This document shows positions 46,409-53,713 of a DNA stretch of 64,000 nt, piece after piece; the first letter of the stretch is position 1; each line of letters begins with the position of its first letter. Location: NCBI RefSeq assembly GCF_011044255.1, contig NZ_CP049107.1, forward strand, positions 2,815,501-2,879,500, given 5' to 3'. The stretch comes from Rhizorhabdus phycosphaerae (GTDB lineage: Bacteria > Pseudomonadota > Alphaproteobacteria > Sphingomonadales > Sphingomonadaceae). The notes beneath the pieces are model-generated. The model was not told the DNA's origin, made no database searches, and saw only the letters and a program-made list of their open reading frames with translations. The translations under genes were made by a program, and so were the position numbers.

Positions 46409-47164
46409 CTAGAGGTCGCTTTCGATCGTCATGCCGCCCGGCGGCGAGAGAAAGGGCAGCGCGGCCGCGCCTTCGGCAGTCACGGAGAGGCTGATCCGGC
46501 CATCCGGGTTGAGCGTGCCGAGCAGATAGGCTGGCTGCGGCTGACCGGTCGGCGCCAGCGTCAGTCGGGTCCGCTCGCCATCGCCGATCGCGTCGAAGCG
46601 CAGCGGCGGAACGGCGACCGGCGCCGCGCCCGCCGGGCCTTGGCAGCTGCCGGGCTGGGTATCGATTCGCCCCTCGGCCATGCGGGTGCCGCCGCCGATC
46701 GTCATCCGGCGCAGGTCGACCGCCATGGGCAGGCTGCAGCGAAACGGGGTCTGGAGCAGCGGCGCGATGAGTTCGCCATCGGCCGTGCCGCGGACATCCC
46801 CGAAAATCACGCGGCCAGGACGCAGCAGGGCGTTTCCCGTCAGCGTGTTGACGCCGCCCGCAAGGCCGAAATCGACGGCGAAGCCGAGGCCGGTCAGGCT
46901 GCGCAGCGGCGACCAGCGCCAGTTCAGCGTGGTGCTGCCCAGCGGAGCCGATCCATGCCAGATGGTGCCGCCGGCGCCGGGGATCGGCACCACCAGTGCG
47001 GCGGGGACGGTTGCGATCAGCGTGGCGAGATAAAGACCGATGCCCAGGCCCGCATAAGCGAGCCGATGGCGGCTGGTAGGGTTGCGTGAAGGAATATCGG
47101 ATGGACCGCCAAAGACGTCATCTTCTGGGGCTCCTGCCGTCAGCGCTGCTTCTGGGGTCGGCAT
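46409..47164 (-). CDS. gspN: Type II secretion protein GspN
   Basis: 251 residues: one transmembrane segment (about 34-55, AYAGLGIGLYLATLIATVPA) and a large periplasmic beta-rich domain (WHGSAPLGSTTLNWRWSPLR, RPGRVIFGDVRGTADGELIA) typical of GspN, an accessory and often dispensable component. The only in-frame ATG at the N-terminus is 47164, so the first 64 bp overlap the divergent gene starting at 47101. Its orientation breaks the plus-strand run between gspF and gspJ. Confidence 0.85.
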   Translation of the reverse strand: MPTPEAALTAGAPEDDVFGGPSDIPSRNPTSRHRLAYAGLGIGLYLATLIATVPAALVVPIPGAGGTIWHGSAPLGSTTLNWRWSPLRSLTGLGFAVDFGLAGGVNTLTGNALLRPGRVIFGDVRGTADGELIAPLLQTPFRCSLPMAVDLRRMTIGGGTRMAEGRIDTQPGSCQGPAGAAPVAVPPLRFDAIGDGERTRLTLAPTGQPQPAYLLGTLNPDGRISLSVTAEGAAALPFLSPPGGMTIESDL

Positions 47165-48171
47165 CGTCCTCTGTGTCTCCGTTGCTGGCGGCTGCGCGGG
47201 GCAAGGCCGCCAAGCGCCCGCCGGCGGCCCTGTTGCTGCCGTTGAGCGGCCCGTCGGCCACGCTGGGCGTTAGCATGCAGCGTGCGGCGATGCTCGCGCA
47301 ATCGCCGCTGTCGAAGCCGCAGGATCTGATGATTCTCGACACCGGCGGCACGGCAGCGGGGGCGACTGCGGCCGTCCAGCAGGCCGTGAAGCGCGGGGCA
47401 AGGATCATCATCGGCCCGCTCTTCGCGGAGGAAAGCCGCGCGGCGGCGCAGGCGGCCGGCGGAGTACCTGTGATCAGCTTCAGCAATGACGAGAATCTGG
47501 TCGGCAGCGGCGCCTTTCTGCTCGGTATCACGGCGAGCCAGAGCGTGACCTCGATCCTCCGCTATGCGCGGGGCCGGGGGGTCAAGCGCGTGGCGGTCCT
47601 GGCCGGTCCCTCGCGCTGGTCGGCGCAGGGCGTTGCGGCCGCCGAGCGGTTGCGTGGTGCCGCCGGGCTGGACGTAATCGTTCTTCCGGCGGAGACCGCA
47701 CCAGAGCAATTGCGGTCGGTTCTCGCGCGCAGTGGCTCCGGGCTGCCCGACGCGGTCCTGGTGACCGAGAGCGGCGATGCCCTGCTCCGCGCGGCGCGGT
47801 CGATGCAGGATGGCGATCCCCAATTGCTCGGCACGCAGCAGGCGCTCGATCTTCCACCCGGCGCGCTGCGCGGTGCGTGGATGACGGGGCCGGACCCCGC
47901 GTCGATATCCGATTTCGCACAGCGTTATGGTTCCGCCGGTGCCGCCGGGCCGGGCCTGCTCGCGGCGCTTGCCTATGACGGCATGTCGATCGTCGAGGCC
48001 TTGCGCGCGGGCGGCGTGGTCGATCGCTCCGCGCTCTCCGCCGTGCCGTCCTTCGCCATTGCCACCGGACCGATCCGCTTCGCCGCCGACGGTCATGCCG
48101 CGCGCGAACTCGCGGTGCTGGTTGCCGGCCCCGACGGCTTCACCGCCGTGGACAAGAGCGGGTCGCTATGA
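47101..48171 (+). CDS. Periplasmic-binding-protein-like protein within the T2SS cluster
   Basis: 356 residues. The N-terminus MDRQRRHLLGLLPSALLLGS has a twin-arginine-like RRHLLG before a hydrophobic stretch, suggesting export perhaps by Tat. The rest is a type I periplasmic-binding fold of the Leu/Ile/Val-binding or LpoA-like kind: PPAALLLPLSGPSATLGVSM, IIIGPLFAEESRAAAQAAGG, PVISFSNDENLVG, VKRVAVLAGPSRWSAQGVAA. No ABC transporter genes are near. ATGA overlap couples it to gspJ. The role is unknown; acting on peptidoglycan (as LpoA activates PBPs) to let the pseudopilus through is a guess. ATG 47101 has AAGGA upstream; GTG 47086 is less likely. Confidence 0.75.
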   Translation: MDRQRRHLLGLLPSALLLGSASSSVSPLLAAARGKAAKRPPAALLLPLSGPSATLGVSMQRAAMLAQSPLSKPQDLMILDTGGTAAGATAAVQQAVKRGARIIIGPLFAEESRAAAQAAGGVPVISFSNDENLVGSGAFLLGITASQSVTSILRYARGRGVKRVAVLAGPSRWSAQGVAAAERLRGAAGLDVIVLPAETAPEQLRSVLARSGSGLPDAVLVTESGDALLRAARSMQDGDPQLLGTQQALDLPPGALRGAWMTGPDPASISDFAQRYGSAGAAGPGLLAALAYDGMSIVEALRAGGVVDRSALSAVPSFAIATGPIRFAADGHAARELAVLVAGPDGFTAVDKSGSL

Positions 48172-48737
48172 CCGATGGCGACGCCTCTTCGCGCGCTTCG
48201 GCGGGCGAGGCCGGCTTCACCCTGATCGAACTGATCATCTCGCTCGCGCTGTTCGGGTTGATCGCGATGGCGGGCCTCGCGCTCGTCGATGCGCTGATGG
48301 GGATCCAGAGCCGTACCGAAGGGCGGCTCGACCGGCTGGCCGAGATCCAGCGCGCGATGTTCGTGATCGACAACGACCTGTCGCAGCTGTCGGCCGGACC
48401 GCTGACGGGCGATGCCGCTTCGCTGAGCTTTACCCGACCGCTCGCGGCGGCGGGGGGCGTGCCGGTGCAGGTGCACTATCAGCTGGGCGCGGGGACGCTG
48501 CTGCGCAGTGCGCGCGGCAATGGGCTGCCGCAGGGCGCGCAGCGGGTGATGCAGGGTGTCGCCTCGCTGCGATGGAGCTATCTGGCGCCCGGTGGCAGCT
48601 GGATCGATCACTGGCCCGCCTCGCCAGATCAGGCGAAAAGCTGGCCGCTCGCGGTGGCAGCGGACATGGTATTGGCGCCGGGCGGAAGCGTGCAGGGACG
48701 GGTACGGCGCGTCGTGGCGCTGCCCGTGCATCCATGA
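48168..48737 (+). CDS. gspJ: Type II secretion minor pseudopilin GspJ
   Basis: 189 residues. Prepilin cleavage is expected after G16 in GEAGFTLIELIISLALFGLI, Glu at +5, then a beta-rich body (FVIDNDLSQLSAGPLTGDAA, MQGVASLRWSYLAPGGSWID) characteristic of GspJ. It forms the pseudopilus tip with GspI and GspK. The ATG at 48168 overlaps the upstream binding-protein-like gene as ATGA, and its stop overlaps gspK in the same way, so the three are almost certainly translated together. Confidence 0.88.
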   Translation: MTDGDASSRASAGEAGFTLIELIISLALFGLIAMAGLALVDALMGIQSRTEGRLDRLAEIQRAMFVIDNDLSQLSAGPLTGDAASLSFTRPLAAAGGVPVQVHYQLGAGTLLRSARGNGLPQGAQRVMQGVASLRWSYLAPGGSWIDHWPASPDQAKSWPLAVAADMVLAPGGSVQGRVRRVVALPVHP

Positions 48738-49621
48738 GCGGGATGCGACAGCCACCGAATGGACGCGAGCGCGAGGCGGGGATGATCCTCGTCAACGTGC
48801 TGCTGTTCGTCGCCATCGCCAGCGGGATCCTGCTGCTGATGATCTCGGTGGAGGATAGCGGGCTCGAACGGGGCTTGCGGATGCGCGAGGCCGCCCGTGC
48901 GCAAGCGATCGCGCGCGGGGCCGAGGTGTCGGCCGTGGTCGCGCTGCGCCGCGATGCGCTGGTCGCGCCCGACACCGACAATCGGAGCGAGCCCTGGGCG
49001 GCGCTGGCGGAGACGGCCGCACCAATCGAGGGCGGCAGCTTCGACCTCGCGATCGAGGACGCGCAAGGCCGGTTCAATGTCAATGCGCTGATGCAGCCCG
49101 ATCCGGTCGCGCTCGGCCTGCTCGGCAAGATCGCAGCGGCGGTGGGGATGAGCCCCGATCAGGCCGACAAGGCGGTGGTGGCGATCCGGCTCGCCGGGCC
49201 CGTGACCGATCTGCGCCCGCTGGCGGGCATCGGCCTACCCCCGGCGCAGCTGGCGCGGCTGACGGGGCTCGTCACGGCGCTGCCCTATGAGAGCAAGATC
49301 AACCTCAATGCCGCCAGCCCCGAGCTGCTGGCGATCCTGTCCGACGATCCGATGGCGGCCGGACGACTGGCCGCGCTGCGCGAGCGGCAGGGCTATCTGA
49401 CGGCGGCCGATATGGCCACGCTCAACATGGCGATGCCGCAGGGGACGGGGCTCACTTCCAACCTGTTCTGGGTGCGCAGCCGGGTTCGTATCGGCGACAC
49501 CAGCCAGCAGCTTACCAGCCTGATCGCGCGGCGCGACTTACCCGACGGCGGCAAGGGAGCATTGGTCGTCGGGCGTTGGTGGGGAGCGTCGGCGCCGCTG
49601 CAGGCGCCACGCCTGCCATGA
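48734..49621 (+). CDS. gspK: Type II secretion minor pseudopilin GspK
   Basis: 295 residues, the largest pseudopilin and the tip cap. The cleavage region is REAGMILVNVLLFVAIASGI; position +5 is Asn rather than Glu, which fits the known exception for GspK. The body carries FDLAIEDAQGRFNVNALMQP, LPYESKINLNAASPELLAIL and a late VRSRVRIGDT strand. The ATG at 48734 overlaps gspJ as ATGA. The frame is open upstream to 47927 but inside other genes. Followed by a gamma-glutamylcyclotransferase gene, also with an ATGA overlap. Confidence 0.9.
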   Translation: MSGMRQPPNGREREAGMILVNVLLFVAIASGILLLMISVEDSGLERGLRMREAARAQAIARGAEVSAVVALRRDALVAPDTDNRSEPWAALAETAAPIEGGSFDLAIEDAQGRFNVNALMQPDPVALGLLGKIAAAVGMSPDQADKAVVAIRLAGPVTDLRPLAGIGLPPAQLARLTGLVTALPYESKINLNAASPELLAILSDDPMAAGRLAALRERQGYLTAADMATLNMAMPQGTGLTSNLFWVRSRVRIGDTSQQLTSLIARRDLPDGGKGALVVGRWWGASAPLQAPRLP

Positions 49622-49980
49622 CCGGGGACGATGCCGTGAACGATATGCGAGACCAGCGACTGGCTTGTTACGGCACTTTGGCGCCGGGACGGTCGAACCA
49701 TGACCAGCTAAAAGGACTGCGCGGCCATTGGCGGGTCGGAAGCATCGCCGGACGGCTCGTCCCGGAAGGCTGGGGCGCGTCGTTGGGCTATCCGGCGCTG
49801 CTGCTCGATCCGCCCGAGCAGCGGATCGAAATCCACCTGTTCGAGTCGCCCGACCTACCCGCCCACTGGGCCCAGCTCGATACTTTCGAGGGCCCCGGCT
49901 ATGTCCGGACGGCGGTCGCGATCGATACGGCCGAGGGGCCGGTCGAAACGTGGATCTATCTCGGAGCGGGAAAGCCCTGA
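49618..49980 (+). CDS. Gamma-glutamylcyclotransferase-like (AIG2) protein
   Basis: 120 residues with the family start LACYGTLAPGRSNHDQL, a beta-barrel core with SLGYPALLLD and a catalytic-type acidic residue in LDTFEGPGYVRTAV. Members cleave gamma-glutamyl peptides to 5-oxoproline or act on related amines. No signal peptide. The ATG at 49618 overlaps the gspK stop (ATGA), so it rides on the T2SS transcript though a functional link is not obvious. Confidence 0.85.
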   Translation: MTGDDAVNDMRDQRLACYGTLAPGRSNHDQLKGLRGHWRVGSIAGRLVPEGWGASLGYPALLLDPPEQRIEIHLFESPDLPAHWAQLDTFEGPGYVRTAVAIDTAEGPVETWIYLGAGKP

Positions 49981-50019
49981 AGACGGGGCGGGCGCCGCTC
50001 GCGCGACGCCCGTTGACCT

Positions 50020-52188
50020 TTACAGGTCGATCGAGGCCGACAGCTTCACGGTGCGCGGCGCGCCCTGAAGCAGGTCGGGGCGGAAGGTGTCGAAGGACGA
50101 GGCCCAATAGCGCTTGTTCGCGACATTATCGACGTTGAAGCGCAGGGTCAGCGGCTTGTCGGCGACCACCGTGACGAAGCGCGCGCCGAGATCGACCCGC
50201 GTCCAGGAAGGCAGCTCGAGCGTGTTGGCGTCGTTGGCCGCCTGCTCGCCGGTGTGGACGACGCGACCGGTGAGAGTCAGGCCGGTGGCGAAAGGCAGGT
50301 CCCATTCGACATTGGCGTTGATCAGATAATCGGGAACGCCGGGGGCCTTCTTGCCCTGGTTGATGCCGTCCTGGGTGCGGCGGAGCTTGGCGTCGATGAC
50401 CGAGGCACCGCCGATCAGGCGCAGCCCGTCGACGATCTCGCCTTCCATGCTGAACTCGATGCCGCGATTGCGTTGCTTGGCGAAGACGCCATAGACGAGC
50501 GAGCCGGCAGTTCCGTCGGCGATGGCGCTGGGGCGTGGCCGGTCGATCGTGAACAGCGCGAGCGACCCGTTGACCCGGCCTACGCTCAGCTTGCCGCCGA
50601 CTTCATATTGGGTGGTCTTGGTCGGGGCGAAGGTCTCGCCCGCATTGCGGACCGGCAGGCCGTTGACGACCGTCGGGGCGACGGGCCCTGCTTCGAAGCC
50701 CTGCATGCGGTTGAAGAAGAGCGAGACGTTCTGCACCGGCTTGAACACGATGCCGGCAACGGGGGTCACTGCCGACTCGTCATAGGTGCTGGTCAGCGCC
50801 CCGCCGAAATAGGAATAGGATTTCTGCCGGATCGACTGGAGCCGCAGGCCGCCGGTGATCAGGATGCGATCGTCCCACAGGCCGATCGTGTCGGATGCGA
50901 ACAGGCTCCACAGCCGCGTCCGCGCGACCGGGAAGGGATCGTCCAGATCGCCGCCGACGAGGCTCGACGAAGGGATCGGGACCTCGACCGCATTGTAGAG
51001 ATTGGTGGCGAAGCCTGCGAAGCCGGGTCCGTAGAGGAAGTCATAGGCGTTGCGGTTGACCTGCCACAGCATCGATCCGCCGAGGTTGATCTGGTGGGTG
51101 ACGCCGCCGCCCGCCAGCTTGATGCGGATGCCGGCCTGGCTGGCTTCGTTATTGTCGGTGCGGGGGACGTAGAGCGCATTGCCACTGGCAGCGCCCGTGG
51201 CCGCGTCGAGAATGGTGATGCCGCCATAGATGCCGTCTTCCATGCCGTCGCGGGCACCGACCGAGGCGTAGAGCATCGCCGCGTCCGACAGGTCATATTC
51301 GACCTTGGCGATACCGAACACGTCCCGCAGCTTCGAGTACGTCCAGGGCTGGGCATAGTTGGCGCTGGCCTTGGGCACGCGCGGGATTACGGCGGTGCCG
51401 ACGGTCACTTTGGGGCGAAGTCCGCGCACCTTGACGCGCTGATAGGCGAGGTCGAGCGACAGCCGAAGCGGGCCGGAATTATAATCGAACGCGCCGCCGA
51501 TCGTATAGGTCGAGCGGAACTCGCCGTCGATCGAGACCTCGCCGGTGCGGGCCACGCCGTTCACGCGGACGCCGACATCGCCGAACCGACGCGAGACGTC
51601 GAAGCTGCCGCCGACATGCTCGTCGGCGGTGTAGTTGGCGGTCAGGCGGGTCAGGTCCTGGGTCGCGCGCTTGGGGATCAGGTTGACGCTGCCGCCCAGA
51701 CCCGAGCCGCCCGGGGCGGCGCCGTTGAGAAAGGCGCTCGCGCCGTTGAGAACCTGCACCGACTCAAAGAGCTCGGGCGAGATGAGCTGCCGCGGGGCGA
51801 TGCCATAGAGGCTGTCGAGCCCGACATCGTCGCCGAAGACCGTGAAGCCGCGGATCACGAACTGCTCGGCCGCATTGCCGAAGCCATAGGTGATCCGCAC
51901 CGAGGGATCATTCTCCAGCACCTGCCCCAGCGTCTGGGGCTGCTGGTTGAGGATCAGCGCCGCATTGTAGCTCTTGATCGAGAAGGGGACGTCCGCCGCA
52001 TCCTGGTCGCCCAGCACGCCCAGGCTGCCACGGCGCGCAACCTCGGTCTGGTTCGCCTTCTGCGCGGTGACGATGATCTCGCGCATGTCGTCGGCAGCAT
52101 CCTGCTGGGCGAAGGCCGTGCCACCCATCGACAGGGCGGTGGCGGCGGCTGCCGTCAGCAGGATGGTACGAAGCTTGGATGCGGTCAC
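50020..52188 (-). CDS. TonB-dependent siderophore-type receptor
   Basis: 722 residues: signal peptide (LTAAAATALSMGGTAFAQ), TonB-box-like REIIVTAQK, a plug domain (VPFSIKSYNAALILNQQPQT, FVIRGFTVFGD, LNGASAFLNGAAPGGSGLGG) and a barrel ending LQGAPRTVKLSASIDL. The GAAPGGSGLGGSVNLIPKRA pattern is characteristic of ferric-siderophore receptors. It follows a small membrane protein and a PepSY protein on the same strand behind a Fur-like box, the usual iron-uptake arrangement in sphingomonads. The exact siderophore is unknown. Confidence 0.92.
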   Translation of the reverse strand: MTASKLRTILLTAAAATALSMGGTAFAQQDAADDMREIIVTAQKANQTEVARRGSLGVLGDQDAADVPFSIKSYNAALILNQQPQTLGQVLENDPSVRITYGFGNAAEQFVIRGFTVFGDDVGLDSLYGIAPRQLISPELFESVQVLNGASAFLNGAAPGGSGLGGSVNLIPKRATQDLTRLTANYTADEHVGGSFDVSRRFGDVGVRVNGVARTGEVSIDGEFRSTYTIGGAFDYNSGPLRLSLDLAYQRVKVRGLRPKVTVGTAVIPRVPKASANYAQPWTYSKLRDVFGIAKVEYDLSDAAMLYASVGARDGMEDGIYGGITILDAATGAASGNALYVPRTDNNEASQAGIRIKLAGGGVTHQINLGGSMLWQVNRNAYDFLYGPGFAGFATNLYNAVEVPIPSSSLVGGDLDDPFPVARTRLWSLFASDTIGLWDDRILITGGLRLQSIRQKSYSYFGGALTSTYDESAVTPVAGIVFKPVQNVSLFFNRMQGFEAGPVAPTVVNGLPVRNAGETFAPTKTTQYEVGGKLSVGRVNGSLALFTIDRPRPSAIADGTAGSLVYGVFAKQRNRGIEFSMEGEIVDGLRLIGGASVIDAKLRRTQDGINQGKKAPGVPDYLINANVEWDLPFATGLTLTGRVVHTGEQAANDANTLELPSWTRVDLGARFVTVVADKPLTLRFNVDNVANKRYWASSFDTFRPDLLQGAPRTVKLSASIDL

Positions 52189-52234
52189 GGGGGTCCCTTT
52201 CGAACGGATTTTATTGTCTGGTGATGATGGAGCG

Positions 52235-52414
52235 TCAGCTTCGCCGTCGTGCGGTGGCCCACAGCAACGTGGCGACGGGCCCTGCGAGCGCGGCCCAGGA
52301 CAGCGCGTCGCGCCAGCCGTCGCCGGTCAGCGCGGCAACGAGGCCGACGACGCTCAGCAGCGCGAGCAGCAGCGGTGCCGCGAAGATCGTGGTGAGAGGC
52401 TGACCGGCCTTCAT
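52235..52414 (-). CDS. Small two-helix membrane protein in the PepSY-receptor operon
   Basis: 59 residues with two predicted transmembrane segments (about 9-30, TIFAAPLLLALLSVVGLVAA, and 35-53, RDALSWAALAGPVATLLWAT) and a basic C-terminus. No recognised family. The ATG at 52414 overlaps the PepSY stop (ATGA) and the receptor starts 47 bp downstream, so it is probably part of the same iron-regulated transcript. Possibly a helper of the PepSY protein; this is inference. Confidence 0.7.
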   Translation of the reverse strand: MKAGQPLTTIFAAPLLLALLSVVGLVAALTGDGWRDALSWAALAGPVATLLWATARRRS

Positions 52415-53571
52415 GCGCCGGCCACCACGGCGCCGCCCGTCTCGACTTCGCGCAGCCGAGATTCCAGCGGGATGTGGCGCTTGCCGAGCCAGAGATAGAG
52501 GCCCGAGCCGAGGACCAGCATCGTGAAGAGGTCGAACAGCGCCCACAAGATCTTGAGCGGCAGAGCGCCATAGTCGCCGAAGTGCAGCGGCTGCGAATAG
52601 CTGAGCGCCAGCGCATACCAGGGCATCGGCCGCGCATCGGTGAGCCGGCCGGTCTCCGCATCGATCAGCGCCGGCGTCAGCGCCCGCTCGGTGAGCGGGG
52701 TCGCGCCCTGAAAGAAGACCGCATAATGATGCTTGCTGCTGTAGACGCCGCCGGGGAAGGCGATGAACTGCGGGTTGTTGCCAGGCAGGGCCTTTCGCGC
52801 CTCGGCCATCGCCGTGTCCAGCGAGCCATAGCGCGACGGCGGGAGCGCGCTGCGGTCTCCATAGCTATGCGTCATGGCGGCGAGCTCGGTCGCCTGCCAA
52901 TATTGGATGATGGGGGTGGCCAGCGTGTTGATCACCCCGGTCAGACCGACGACCGCCATCCAGGCCAGAGCGGTGATCCCCAGCAGGTTGTGATAGTCTA
53001 GCCATTTCAGCCGGGTGCTCCGGCTGGTGCGGACCGTGCCGAAGGGCAGTTTTCGCATGAAGGGCGCATAGAGCACCACGCCCGACACCAGCGCCGCGAC
53101 GAAAAGCAGGCCCATCAATCCCAGGAAGAGCATGCCGGGCAGTCCCAGAAACATGTCGGTGTGCAGCTGAAGGAGGAAATGCATCACGCCGTCGTCGTCG
53201 AGCTTGCCTTCGGGCGCGCCGCTAAGCCGATTCCATAGCTGCACCGTCATCTGCCCGGTCGGAGAGTCGGGCGCCGGGGCGGTGGTGACGGTCATCGACG
53301 AGAGGTCATTGTCGAACGCCATGAAGACCGGAACCTCGCCGGGCCGCGCGGCGAGCGCCTTGGCGAGCATGACGTCGAGCGGAAGCAGCTTCGGATCGGT
53401 ACCCGACGACGGCGGTCCTGCCTGCGCCGATGCGCCTTCGGTCAGGCTGTCGATCTCGTCGTGAAAGATCAGCGGCAGGCCCGTGACGCAGAGCATCAGC
53501 AGGAAGGCCGTGCAGAGGATGCTCGTCCACTTATGGACGAGGAACCAGACGCGGATCGTGGAGCGAGTCAA
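52411..53571 (-). CDS. PepSY-associated transmembrane protein
   Basis: 386 residues with four transmembrane segments: about 8-35 (WFLVHKWTSILCTAFLLMLC), 150-180, 190-225 (NLLGITALAWMAVVGLTGVI) and 340-365 (ILWALFDLFTMLVLGSGLYL), and two periplasmic PepSY-like regions. The histidine near the first helix (VHKW) and others near helices (DYHNLLG) fit the proposal that such proteins are heme-containing inner-membrane reductases for siderophore-bound iron. It is first in the operon with the small membrane protein and the receptor, directly behind a Fur-like box. Confidence 0.9.
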   Translation of the reverse strand: MTRSTIRVWFLVHKWTSILCTAFLLMLCVTGLPLIFHDEIDSLTEGASAQAGPPSSGTDPKLLPLDVMLAKALAARPGEVPVFMAFDNDLSSMTVTTAPAPDSPTGQMTVQLWNRLSGAPEGKLDDDGVMHFLLQLHTDMFLGLPGMLFLGLMGLLFVAALVSGVVLYAPFMRKLPFGTVRTSRSTRLKWLDYHNLLGITALAWMAVVGLTGVINTLATPIIQYWQATELAAMTHSYGDRSALPPSRYGSLDTAMAEARKALPGNNPQFIAFPGGVYSSKHHYAVFFQGATPLTERALTPALIDAETGRLTDARPMPWYALALSYSQPLHFGDYGALPLKILWALFDLFTMLVLGSGLYLWLGKRHIPLESRLREVETGGAVVAGA

Positions 53572-53589
53572 ATATCTGCTAACCGGTAA

Positions 53590-53604
53590 TGAGAGCGATT
53601 AGCA
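53590..53604 (-). promoter_or_regulatory. Fur-like box upstream of the PepSY-receptor operon
   Basis: TGAGAGCGATTAGCA matches the 7-1-7 Fur consensus TGATAATNATTATCA at 11 of 14 specified positions. It lies 19 bp before the PepSY start codon in a locally AT-rich stretch, well placed to repress the PepSY-small protein-receptor operon when iron is sufficient. Motif match only. Confidence 0.6.
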
Positions 53605-53661
53605 ATAGCATAGATAGGGTGGGTCGGGGATGCAAGTTCGCAGCCCCGCCTTCAGGGCATG

Positions 53662-53694
53662 AAAAAGGGCGCGGAAGCCACAGCCTCCGCGCCC
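53662..53694 (-). terminator. Intrinsic terminator after the 898-residue TonB-dependent receptor
   Basis: On the minus strand GGGCGCGGA (53694-53686) pairs perfectly with TCCGCGCCC (53675-53667) across a 10-base loop and is followed by TTTTT (53666-53662). It is 20 bp after the receptor stop codon. One of the clearest intrinsic terminators in the window. Confidence 0.85.
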
Positions 53695-53713
53695 GCTTTC
53701 CGTCTGTTCAGGA

